In this document: piece after piece, positions 1 to 8,700 of the stretch | How positions within the stretch are numbered: the first letter of the stretch is position 1 | Layout of the letters: each line of letters begins with the position of its first letter | DNA from: an uncultured Bacteroidales bacterium | GTDB lineage: Bacteria > Bacteroidota > Bacteroidia > Bacteroidales > CAIXZF01 | Reading direction: 5' to 3' | Assembly: GCA_903923925.1 (NCBI GenBank) | Contig: CAIXZF010000059.1 | Span: 1-64,000 of the forward strand | Length of the DNA: 64,000 nucleotides | Position numbers and translations under genes: made by a program | The notes under the pieces: generated by a model | What the model was told of the DNA's origin: nothing | Databases searched by the model: none | What the model saw: only the letters and a program-made list of their open reading frames with translations

Positions 1-301
1 ATCTCACCCTAAAAATTGATCAAGAGCTGACATTTTTTGTCATCTTCGTCTCACATGGTAAGGTTTTTTATACGAATTTTGAGTTTATGAATTATTCAGG
101 CTAAAAAGCTTCCGGTTGTGTTAATATACACGAAATAGAACGGACCTTGAGTGACAGAGTAACTTCCTTTATCACTCCCTGCCTCTTATGTTATTATCTT
201 AATAATGTCGATACTCCTTGTTTTAATTGCCTGTACAGATTGCTTATTGTCTTCAAAATGAAAACATTTTAATTTGTTGCCGGGCCAGTATATCAACAAA
301 T
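1..301. other. Gene-free stretch at the window edge
   Basis: No convincing coding frame is seen here. The stretch lies downstream of the minus-strand gene ending at 302. The only structure noticed is a weak hairpin around 150-178 (arms GAGTGA and TCACTC with a 17-base loop) that has no T-tract and is not called a terminator. Confidence 0.5.
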
Positions 302-1033
302 TTAATCCGAGATTCGTTTCGTGAATTCCCTGGCTGTAACATAATACTCAAGGATTTTTGTTGAAGTTTTCTCTACAAAAAGCACTGTTTCGTTATTGCG
401 CAATACCGGTCGGGTCCATTCGCCCAGCGACACAATGGATTGTGCTGGTATTTCTTTAAAATCGGTATTCAAAACCCTGTTAATGGCAAGGATTTCACAA
501 ACCTGTTCCGGGCTGTAAACTCCGTTTGTTTCTCTGAGATTTTTCATCCAGAGCACCCTGCCGTCATTGCCGCCCTTGCGCAAGCCAACAGCTGCCAATG
601 CTCCGATTACTCCAATTTTCTCACCTACCAGTCCTTCCAGGAATATACCTGCATTCTCTGCAGTTTTCAGAGCATCATCATAAAAAAGCAAATCCTTCTT
701 TGCCATATTTCCCCAGGCAAGAATACTGTCCGAAACCATTGATTCTATTGCAATACATAAACCCGCATCAGAACCCGGAGCACTTTCAGCATACAGAAAA
801 TTACGACAGAATTCAATCATATCTGCCTCTCTTTCTGATTCAACTACCAGACTTGCCGAACTGTTATGCGAAGTGTAGGGTATTCGCGGATCAACCAATA
901 ATTGATGGCGAGCTACCATTTGCAACGTACAAATACCCTTTTCAGTCATCAATCTTCCCATTTCCCTTGCTCTGAAGCCGGTTCCCCGGTTTTCCAGACT
1001 GTCGGTATCGTCAACTCCAATGTAATACTTCAT
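302..1033 (-). CDS. Stand-alone TiaS-kinase-like domain protein
   Basis: The N-terminus carries GVDDTDSLENRGTG, which resembles the GIDDTD ATP-binding start of the kinase domain of archaeal TiaS (tRNA-Ile2 agmatidine synthetase). The rest of TiaS (OB-fold and zinc-ribbon parts) is absent, so this is the kinase-like domain alone at about 243 residues. Bacteria normally modify this tRNA with TilS and lysidine, so a tRNA role is not assumed. An upstream ATG at 1057 is possible, but the ATG at 1033 begins directly at the conserved MKYYIGVDD segment and has GGAAGG a few bases upstream, so it is preferred. The gene is divergent from the T9SS cargo at 1202, and a ModE-like regulator lies about 1.7 kb away. 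The exact substrate is unknown. Confidence 0.6.
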   Translation of the reverse strand: MKYYIGVDDTDSLENRGTGFRAREMGRLMTEKGICTLQMVARHQLLVDPRIPYTSHNSSASLVVESEREADMIEFCRNFLYAESAPGSDAGLCIAIESMVSDSILAWGNMAKKDLLFYDDALKTAENAGIFLEGLVGEKIGVIGALAAVGLRKGGNDGRVLWMKNLRETNGVYSPEQVCEILAINRVLNTDFKEIPAQSIVSLGEWTRPVLRNNETVLFVEKTSTKILEYYVTAREFTKRISD

Positions 1034-1201
1034 AATTCCTTCCGTTCCCCGTTTCAAAGATTCAGCAAAGGTAAGGTATTCGAAACTTATTATAGTCCAT
1101 ATACAGTTTTACTGAGCAACCAAATTCAATTCTATTTGTCTTAATTAACAGATATAGGAATCAGATCAATAAATTCGATAATTACCCCAATTGGACTTCT
1201 T

Positions 1202-2065
1202 ATGAAAACTATTACTCTATCTGTTATTTGTTTATTAGCTGGATTACTTTCGTATTCGCAACAGCTTCTTATCCATGAGGATTTCAACCCACCCTCAAAT
1301 GCCGATAGTCTCACCAATATTACCGGATGGACAATTAACGACACCTTATTTCCCAATACCGTTTTCTTTAACAGTAAAGTTGCACCGGCTCAAACAAACA
1401 GTTTTTCTACCGGAGTTCTTCCAGTACCTTCATTATCTAACAGTCACTTAGTTCTGACATTTGATCACATATGCAAAATCGATTTTCTGGATATGGCAAG
1501 AATCGAATTAACAATTTTTGATTCTTTGAATTCAATTGATACAATTGTTTACAGATTACCAGTACAGACTTATTTTGGCACAGGTTCATATGTTTCAAAC
1601 GGAGGCGGATTTGGTTGTGCCAGTTATGGCGCCTTATGGATGCCATCAGTAGCTTCAGCAATCCCACAGATTAGCTGGTGGAGACATGAGACATTCTTAC
1701 TTAATTATGGCAACACTCTTTTTGCAAATGCGCAGTATTTCTCCTTAAGATTTGTTTTAAGTGATGCTGGAACTGTTGGTGCTATGGGTAACTTCGGTTG
1801 GCTAATCGATAACTTTGACCTGTCAAATGTTAATACTGTAACTATAAGTGCCATTGCCGATCCTGAAATCATGTTTTACCCTAATCCAACGAAGGATTAT
1901 CTTTATTTCGGCAGCTTGTATAAAACTGCTAGGATTTACAATTCATTCGGAGGTTTATACAAGGAAGTGCTCAATACTGATCGGATAAACCTTTCCACAG
2001 CAAAAGCCGGAATCTATTTTGTTGAACTTAACGGCAGCAACAGCGTTAAAGTAGTAAAAGAATAG
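1202..2065 (+). CDS. T9SS type A sorting-domain surface protein
   Basis: A 287-residue exported protein. A signal peptide covers about residues 1-20. Residues 21-210 form a beta-rich domain starting IHEDFN and ending GWLIDNFDL, which resembles the MAM or choice-of-anchor J fold used in adhesion or carbohydrate binding. Residues about 223-287 match the type A T9SS sorting domain: FYPNPT, then an IYN segment, then the GIYFVEL block and a basic end. The family logic is Sec export, transport through the T9SS, and removal of the sorting domain at the cell surface. The ligand is not recognisable. It is transcribed away from the TiaS-like gene and is followed by a palindrome-rich spacer. Confidence 0.75.
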   Translation: MKTITLSVICLLAGLLSYSQQLLIHEDFNPPSNADSLTNITGWTINDTLFPNTVFFNSKVAPAQTNSFSTGVLPVPSLSNSHLVLTFDHICKIDFLDMARIELTIFDSLNSIDTIVYRLPVQTYFGTGSYVSNGGGFGCASYGALWMPSVASAIPQISWWRHETFLLNYGNTLFANAQYFSLRFVLSDAGTVGAMGNFGWLIDNFDLSNVNTVTISAIADPEIMFYPNPTKDYLYFGSLYKTARIYNSFGGLYKEVLNTDRINLSTAKAGIYFVELNGSNSVKVVKE

Positions 2066-2201
2066 GGCTTTTCATTCTCCGTCAGGAGATCAATGACAAC
2101 AGAAACATGGAAATCGTTGTGTAATTTTTCTCCGAAGGAGATTAATGAAATTGGGTTAGTGCTAAAAATAAAGGGCAAATAATCACCGAAGGCGTTTTGT
2201 T
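2066..2201. repeat. Short palindromes in the spacer after the cargo gene
   Basis: Two related hairpins lie 53 bases apart: TCTCC-gtca-GGAGA at 2076-2089 and TCTCC-gaa-GGAGA at 2129-2141. A degraded third copy (CACCGAAGGCG) lies near 2184. They run into the GCCCTACGGGC element that follows. No coding frame is supported here. Confidence 0.55.
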
Positions 2202-2290
2202 GATGCCCTACGGGCAATTGATTGGTTTTTTGCCGCGCTTCTATTGGCATTAAAGCCCTATGGGCTACATATATAATGTAAGATGTTAAG
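2202..2290. repeat. Paired-palindrome element, family A, copy 1
   Basis: It contains GCCCTACGGGC at 2205-2215 and AGCCCTATGGGCT at 2254-2266, starting 49 bases apart, with the segment TTCTATTGGCATTAAAG before the second palindrome and ATATATAATG after it. A second copy with the same order and the same 49-base offset lies at 4942-5030. It is a dispersed intergenic element of unknown function. Confidence 0.7.
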
Positions 2291-2375
2291 CTCAGCTTTG
2301 AACAGAAAATGAAATAGTGTATATGAACTAAGCCAAAGATAGCTCTTTCTATGCCCTAGTCAAGGGAAGACGAAA

Positions 2376-2753
2376 TCATTCGGATTTCTCCAGGTTCTCA
2401 CGAAATTTTTCAAACTCTTTCTGCATCAGTTTATCGGCACGGCTATGGAAACGGTCGAAGGCTTTAACGATCTTTTTACCTTCAGCGGTGAGCATTGTAT
2501 TTCCTTTGTCGCTGCCACCACGGCTGGTTTCAAGTATCGGAAACCCAAGTCTTTCTTCAATCTGCTGAAGATTATTCCAGGTTTTTCTGTAACTTAAACC
2601 AAGCTTTTCTATTGCATTTTTTAGTGATCCTGTTTCATCAATTGCCTTAAGCAACTGCCACTTCCCGTCGCCAAGTACTCCTTCCTGATCAGCCGTTTCA
2701 AGCCAGATTTTGTAGTTCAGTCGGAGCTTCGAATATTTGCTGTTTGCTTCCAT
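2376..2753 (-). CDS. ModE-like winged-helix transcription regulator
   Basis: About 125 residues matching the N-terminal winged-helix domain of the molybdate regulator ModE and its LysR-like relatives: GKWQLLKAIDETGSLKNAIEKLGLSYRKTWN (given here only as a region, residues about 30-60, key residues G, L, I, SL, A, S, W), then the wing around GGSDKGNTMLTAEG. There is no C-terminal molybdate-binding (MOP) domain, so metal sensing is not shown. The ATG at 2753 (MEANS) is preferred over 2780 because the upstream residues are not family-like. The molybdenum enzyme xanthine dehydrogenase is encoded about 10 kb away, and regulation of it is an inference only. Confidence 0.75.
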   Translation of the reverse strand: MEANSKYSKLRLNYKIWLETADQEGVLGDGKWQLLKAIDETGSLKNAIEKLGLSYRKTWNNLQQIEERLGFPILETSRGGSDKGNTMLTAEGKKIVKAFDRFHSRADKLMQKEFEKFRENLEKSE

Positions 2754-2783
2754 ATACCTGAGGTTGAAATTATACTGCAATGT

Positions 2784-2820
2784 ATAAAAAAAGAGGATGC
2801 CCTTTTAAAGCACCCTCTTC
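2784..2820 (-). terminator. Rho-independent terminator of the Omp28-like gene
   Basis: On the minus strand AAGAGGGTGC and GGCATCCTCTT pair as a hairpin (2791-2819) that runs directly into a T-tract (complement of 2786-2792). It lies about 45 bases past the stop at 2865. A second small perfect palindrome, GCATGATAGTATCATGC, sits at 2828-2844. Confidence 0.8.
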
Positions 2821-2864
2821 TTTTAATGCATGATAGTATCATGCTAAACTACGAAATCCCAATA

Positions 2865-4763
2865 TTACCGGTTAACTGAAATCTTCTTAACCATGTTTTC
2901 GCCATCAATATTGAAATTGATGTAGTACATGCCAGAACCGAAATTAGCTGAATTCAGGGTAGTATTGTAAGTACCTGTTGATAACTGACCCATTGAACGA
3001 GTGTAAACAACTTGTCCAAGCATGTTAACAACATTGAATGAAACATTTGCTGATTTTGCAAGAGTTACACTAACATTTGCCACTCCATTGAATGGGTTAG
3101 GATATACCTCAACAGCATTTTCTGAAGTTTTTTCGTTAATACCAACAGCAGTTGTAAGGTTTACATCATCAAGGTAAAGATTGTTGCCATAGCCATTGAT
3201 AGCCTGGAATTTAACCATTACCTGTGACTGGCCTAAATAAGGAGTCATATCAACGCTCTCATTTCTCCACTGAGAAACTGTTGGAATATAGGATGTTGTT
3301 ACAAGTGTAGTTGTAGTTGCAAGAGTAGCACCTGACTTATCCCAAGGAGTTGTCCAGGTGGTTCCGCAATCTGTAGAAACCATAACTTTCAACCTGTCGG
3401 TAAAAGAAGCACTGTAACGGGCATGTGCAATAATAAAGGTAAGCTGAGCAGCAGTTGCAGTAGAGAAATCCATTGGAGGGAGGAATAATTCATCTAACTC
3501 ACCAACAGTACCCATATCATAGAAAGGTATTTTTGAAGAGGCAGTGCTTGAACCAAAAGCACCTGTATTTCCAACTCTTACCCATGTATAGTCATTGTTT
3601 CCAATGTTATTGATAAACCAATCGGCTGGTGGGAAAGTTGTAGACTGGAATCCTGAATAAACAGGAATTGGGAATGTGCTGTTTGCAAGCGCAAAACCTG
3701 CAGATTTAGCGTTGTTTGATGCATTGATATCAACACTTCCGTTTGGATTTGTTACCCAAACTTTCAGAGTATGTCCACCATAAGCAATAGAAACGCCATC
3801 AAGTCCTAAGTGAATGGTATCACCTGGAATCATTGTACCTACCCAAGCGAGGGTGTCTATTGTGCCATTATCAAGCTGCCATTTAATAGTACATGTGGTA
3901 ACATCCATAGTACCTGTGTTCTTGATAACTGCATAAGTTCCGGTTGGAGAAGTACAGTTAATGCCTGTAAATCCGTTAATTGAAACAACAGCCATATCGT
4001 AACCAGCAGTGTTTGGAGCACTTCTTACAGCCTGATGTACAACTTTTGTAGTCATATCCTGAACCCATGCAAGCGTGGAAACCTGAGCAAGAGAATAGAT
4101 ATAAGCTGGTAAAGGAAGAGCGAAAGTAATAGTCTGAGTCTGACCAACAGTCCATGTGGTTGGCAATAAGGTACCGTTTGCGTTTGGTAACATTTTCCTC
4201 ATTACATTGAAGAATTCAGTTTCACCATTCGATCCCGGAGGAGTTGCAAATTGAATTACGTCCTCTAGAATAGCTGCATGCAGGTAAAGATTACCCTGAG
4301 TTGCAACAGTTGCAGTTACTACGCAAGTCATATAAATAGAATCATAATCAGGGCTGATTGTGTGGGTCAATGTCATTGTAAACGGTGATGCAACTGCGTA
4401 TTCAGCATCAATCTGTCCTTGAGTGAAATTAGCAGGATGACCATTCCAGGTACTACCATCCATTTGTGAATGAGGTACACCGGTAATTCCGTACAAAGTA
4501 ACTTTGGTTGCAACTTCAGATGGATTCTGTGCATTCATCGGGTCAACTCCCGGCCAGTTAGTCTGATACTTAATTGAAACAATTTTTTCAGGATTTGTTC
4601 CAGCATTAAGAAGTGCATTAAAAGCAGGATTCGCCGCAGCGCATGGGGCGCATGAGGCATTTGTAAATTCCTCAATCAGAACAAGTCTCTGAGACTTAGC
4701 CTGACTAAATCCCTGGAAAGCCAGAAATAAAAAGGCAAAGAAAAGGGTAAAGGATTTTTTCAT
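2865..4763 (-). CDS. Omp28-related T9SS type A surface protein
   Basis: A 632-residue exported protein. The signal peptide spans about residues 1-20. Residues about 25-260 match the Omp28 family, a thioredoxin-like fold, with a CAPC motif at residues 38-41. A CARDB-like beta domain (about 255-355) and a choice-of-anchor J/MAM-like domain (about 370-540) follow. The last 80 residues (VEVYPNPFNG to the basic end) are a type A T9SS sorting domain. Omp28 proteins of Bacteroidota are surface proteins of uncertain role. The CXXC pair leaves room for a redox activity, but this is not shown. The gene stands alone with a TACATTTG promoter element upstream and a strong terminator downstream. Confidence 0.85.
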   Translation of the reverse strand: MKKSFTLFFAFLFLAFQGFSQAKSQRLVLIEEFTNASCAPCAAANPAFNALLNAGTNPEKIVSIKYQTNWPGVDPMNAQNPSEVATKVTLYGITGVPHSQMDGSTWNGHPANFTQGQIDAEYAVASPFTMTLTHTISPDYDSIYMTCVVTATVATQGNLYLHAAILEDVIQFATPPGSNGETEFFNVMRKMLPNANGTLLPTTWTVGQTQTITFALPLPAYIYSLAQVSTLAWVQDMTTKVVHQAVRSAPNTAGYDMAVVSINGFTGINCTSPTGTYAVIKNTGTMDVTTCTIKWQLDNGTIDTLAWVGTMIPGDTIHLGLDGVSIAYGGHTLKVWVTNPNGSVDINASNNAKSAGFALANSTFPIPVYSGFQSTTFPPADWFINNIGNNDYTWVRVGNTGAFGSSTASSKIPFYDMGTVGELDELFLPPMDFSTATAAQLTFIIAHARYSASFTDRLKVMVSTDCGTTWTTPWDKSGATLATTTTLVTTSYIPTVSQWRNESVDMTPYLGQSQVMVKFQAINGYGNNLYLDDVNLTTAVGINEKTSENAVEVYPNPFNGVANVSVTLAKSANVSFNVVNMLGQVVYTRSMGQLSTGTYNTTLNSANFGSGMYYINFNIDGENMVKKISVNR

Positions 4764-4791
4764 AATGGTTTTGTTTTGAGTTTTCGATACA

Positions 4792-4799
4792 CAAATGTA
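4792..4799 (-). promoter_or_regulatory. Candidate -7 element of the Omp28-like gene
   Basis: TACATTTG on the minus strand fits the Bacteroidota -7 consensus TAnnTTTG, 28 bases before the ATG at 4763. A clear TTTG -33 box was not seen at the expected distance. Confidence 0.4.
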
Positions 4800-4941
4800 C
4801 GAATTTGTTCGGGAAAAAGAATGTTTTTAAGAAACTTTAAAAAGAAGCGGATTCTTAATATTTCAACATTAAAAAAATGGTTATGCTACAGGATAATGTA
4901 GGTTATTTTTAACTTGATGTTTCAATTCGGGACCTTTCATT

Positions 4942-5030
4942 TATGCCCTAAGGGCAATAATTATTCCTACCCCGCATTTTCTATTGACATTAAAGCCCTC
5001 TGGGCTATATATATAATGCAAGGTATTAGA
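4942..5030. repeat. Paired-palindrome element, family A, copy 2
   Basis: GCCCTAAGGGC at 4945-4955 and AGCCCTCTGGGCT at 4994-5006 start 49 bases apart, as in the copy at 2202-2290. It also shares TTCTATTGACATTAAAG and ATATATAATGCAAGGTATTA. The remainder of the 4764-5093 spacer shows no coding frame. Confidence 0.7.
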
Positions 5031-5093
5031 TTTAAAGTTCAGGAAAAATTATAGTATTGAATCTGCAATATTCTGAAACATAACCAAAAATAA

Positions 5094-5723
5094 TTAGTGA
5101 TACGTTTTTTCGCCTGCTTCAATTTTAATAGAAAGGTCGTTCTGTTGTGGAGGCAAAGGACAGGAATACTCGTGGTTGTAAGCACAATAGGGGTTGTAGG
5201 ATTTGTTAAAATCGATCACAATTTTTTCGCCATGTGTGTTCGTCAGGTCAATGAATCTTCCGCCCCCATATGTTTCTCTTCCTGAGGTTTCATCAGAATA
5301 AGGAAGGAAAAGGTAATTTTCATAACCGGGTCGAGAAATTAGCTCAACATTCTGAAAAACTTCCAGCTTGAATTCCTTCCCGTCGATAGTGAAATATACA
5401 TTTGCATAATGCCTGTATTCAGGAAGCCTGTCGGTGGTGGTCTTCATTTTGAAAACCTCTGTTTTATTGGTGAGTTCAAAACGTGCTTTCACTCTGTATT
5501 TCAGATCGTATGGGTAGTAGGAGAGGTGCTTGAAACCCGACACTTCTGCGGCAGACAACGGGGAGCTTTCTTTCACCCTGAATTCTGTATCTTTCTGTGC
5601 CCTTTCTTTCTCAACCTGCAAACGAAAGGTGTCCGATATTACCTGTCCATGATCCTGTCCTGAACATGAACTAACTATCATTAATAAAAATAAACCTGAA
5701 AGGATGTAATTGATTTGTTTCAT
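5094..5723 (-). CDS. DUF1684 family lipoprotein
   Basis: A 209-residue protein. The N-terminal signal ends in a lipobox (VSSC, Cys at residue 20), so it is predicted to be lipid-anchored. The body matches DUF1684: the YGGGRFIDL segment, the DFNKSYNPYCAYN segment, and SCPLPP near the C-terminus. The function of DUF1684 is not established. The start codon overlaps the end of the upstream OmpA-family gene by 4 bases (ATGA type), which points to co-translation. It is the last gene of the minus-strand set that begins at 13018, so it may serve the same envelope function. Confidence 0.85.
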   Translation of the reverse strand: MKQINYILSGLFLLMIVSSCSGQDHGQVISDTFRLQVEKERAQKDTEFRVKESSPLSAAEVSGFKHLSYYPYDLKYRVKARFELTNKTEVFKMKTTTDRLPEYRHYANVYFTIDGKEFKLEVFQNVELISRPGYENYLFLPYSDETSGRETYGGGRFIDLTNTHGEKIVIDFNKSYNPYCAYNHEYSCPLPPQQNDLSIKIEAGEKTYH

Positions 5724-8700
5724 TTTTCTGCGATAATAATAAATTCTGTTCTTCTGTTCATTGCCCTGCCTTCGGGGTTATCTTCGCCATTCGACAGTTT
5801 ATTTGGTGCAATTGGTCGTGTTTTCCCATATCCTTTCGCTAAAAGTCTTCCCGCAGCAATACCTTTCTTAATGAGATAGGACTCCACCGACCTTGCACGG
5901 CGCAAAGATAATTCCATATTGTATTCATCGCTGCCTATGTTATCGGAATGTCCTGATATTTCTATACGAATCTTCGGATTCTGATTTAACAGATCCAGAA
6001 GTTTGCCTAATTCATTTGCAGATTCACTTTTCAATGCAATCTGATCATATTCAAAGAATATATTGTTGAGAATAATACTTGCAACGAATTTTTGAGGAAT
6101 AACAAGGTTTGTGTTAAGTAGATTGTTGAATGCCTGCCTGCTAATCGATTTTAGCAGAGGATCAGCGGCAAGCCTGCTTCCGGAATTGCTGATAATTTCT
6201 TCAAGAAATTTTTCCTGAAGGTTTGATATTGGAACGCCCGTTTTAATAATTGCTGAAATAATACTCTGATTCATAAGAAATATCTTTTTGAATTCATTCA
6301 GCAAGCCTGCAGAGTCCTGAATTCCTGCAGAATAGTTGTGCAATAATGTTTTTAGATGAGTGCTGACCGGCATCCCGAACAATGAAATATTTTGTCCAAT
6401 CATCTTTGTCGCAAGACGTTTATGAATCAGCTCGAGGAGTTTTGGGCTGCTGTTTCCTTTATTTTTCTCATCCACAGCACCCGATTTTCTTGCAATCTGT
6501 TCTGCTAAAGTAGACTCAATTTGTGTATATGTATTTCCGATTGATAGTAAAGCAATTATCAGATCCTTGTTATCATCAATTATTTTATCAATATCCAGCG
6601 CAATATACTCCTGGTCTTTCTCATTAAAGCTTCCATCGGCATCGTCAATGGCATCCAGTGTTGTTTCATACACGTTTACATTGAAAATGTTATTATCTGG
6701 CATGATTGCCGGTAAATTTTCTTCCAAAATTCTCTTTGTTCGTTCTGATTCTATCTGGATATCTGAGTCGCTGAAAATTTGAGGACTGCTGCAATTTTCC
6801 GGCATTAAAGATCCTCTGCTTAACATCTTTGTAATTTGACTGTAGGTAATCCCACTGCTCACCAACATTTTTATTTTATCGCTTTGCAGCGCTATATTCT
6901 TCCCGCTGACTTTCGAATTGTTGAGTACATGTATCATATTCAGGTCAAGAAAGATGTTTTCAACTGCTATGTTAGAAATCATTTTTAGCTTTTCTTCTAT
7001 AGTTGCAGGAAGGATTTCATTCCCGGATTTAATACTCTCAGTTAAATCGGTGTAAAATGATTTCTGTATTTCCGGCAGGCTCTTACCTGAAGCAAAGAGG
7101 AGTTCAAACCGAACATTATTCTCTAATGCAATTCTGTTGATTTTGTTGATAAGTGTATCTTCGGTTTCCTTCGTAATAACCGCAGCATTTTTTGAAGAAA
7201 TATCGAAATATGAGGAGGGAAGCGGAATGTCAAAAACTGGTTTATGGTAAATTTCAGGATAGATTACTGAAAGTGCCTCCCTGAGATACGAAGCAACACT
7301 TTTCGATCTTAATGCACCTTGATTCGAAATTGGAAGTCCACCTGCTTCGCAGATTTCTTTAATTAGCTGTTGCATTATTTCGGATGGAGCAGTGTTTTGT
7401 TTTAATGAATTACTGATAATGAATTTGTTGTCGATTACAATGTTGAGGAAGTTCTGATGTATGCTTTGTTCCAGTTCAGGAAGAGATTCTAATTCACCGG
7501 TAGTGTCATTTATAGCGTCTCCGGATAACTGGAGAAGGTCGATATCAAACTTGCCTTTCGAAGAATTAGGAATTGTTTGCTTGTTAGTTTTGTGCTGGTT
7601 TTCGGTTAAGTCGAGTTCTGTTGATATTCTGAAATTCTTCATTTCATTCTCAACTAAACCTGAAAGTTCTGTTTTAGCCGGTATTGCCATATTAGTGCTG
7701 TCGTCAGCAACAGTGTTAATTATTTCCTGGCAAACAAGATCAATAATATCTTCCATGTCGATACCCGCATCAAAAAGTAATACGAGCCTGTCGCGGTTTC
7801 TTTGCAGCACCTTTTCAACATTGCGTTGGACAAATATTTCTTTCCCCTTTGTGATCTTCCCGTTTGCCGGGTCTATAAGTAACTTTGCCTCCTCATCAAC
7901 AACAACTTCGAAACAATTCCCGCGCAAGGCTTTCTGAAGTTCCTGTTCGGGATACTCTGTATTCCTTATTTTGTATAAAAAGACATTCTTTAATGAACTT
8001 TCGTAACTGTCGAGCGAACTTAAATCTACATTTACTGAATGAAAGAGATATCCGGGGACACTAAATGTAATGCCATATTTCTTACCTGGTTCGAGCGAAA
8101 AACTGAATTTACCGCTGCTTGAATTTGAACTGGTGATAAATGCAGGTTTTCCGGATGATATATCGTAAACCTCTATTCGGGCGCCTACAGCCTGCAGCTG
8201 TACTGCATCTAAAACACGGCCACTCAGGAACTTCATGGCCAGGGGTTCGGTTACTTTTTCATCGGTTTTATTGAAGCTGATCATGTAGATATCCTGACCG
8301 CCAAATCCTGTTGTGCGCTCTGAAGAATAGAAGGCTGTTTTTCCATCAGCAGTTATTGTAAAGAAAACATCGTCATCAACAGTATTTACGGGATACCCAA
8401 GGTTAACAGCTTCGCTCCACTGATCGTTCTTTAAAGTGCTTTTAAAAATATCATACCCTCCAATAGAATTATGCCCTTCTGAACTGAAATACAGGGTTTT
8501 CCCATCGGGATGAATGAAAACAGATTCCTCATTGAATTTTGTATTGATTTTTGGACCCAGGTTTTCGGGATGTCCAAGACTACCGTCCATATTTACTTTT
8601 GCCACATAAATATCACCACCACCATAGCCGCCTGCTCTGTCGGAAGTGAAATAAATCCGCATTCCATCTGCCGACCAACAAGCTGAAGACTCAATTTCTT

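Noticed and set aside
440-1144. Plus-strand frames opposite the TiaS-like gene
   Set aside because: The minus-strand frame has clear family motifs; the plus-strand frames are shadows with biased composition.
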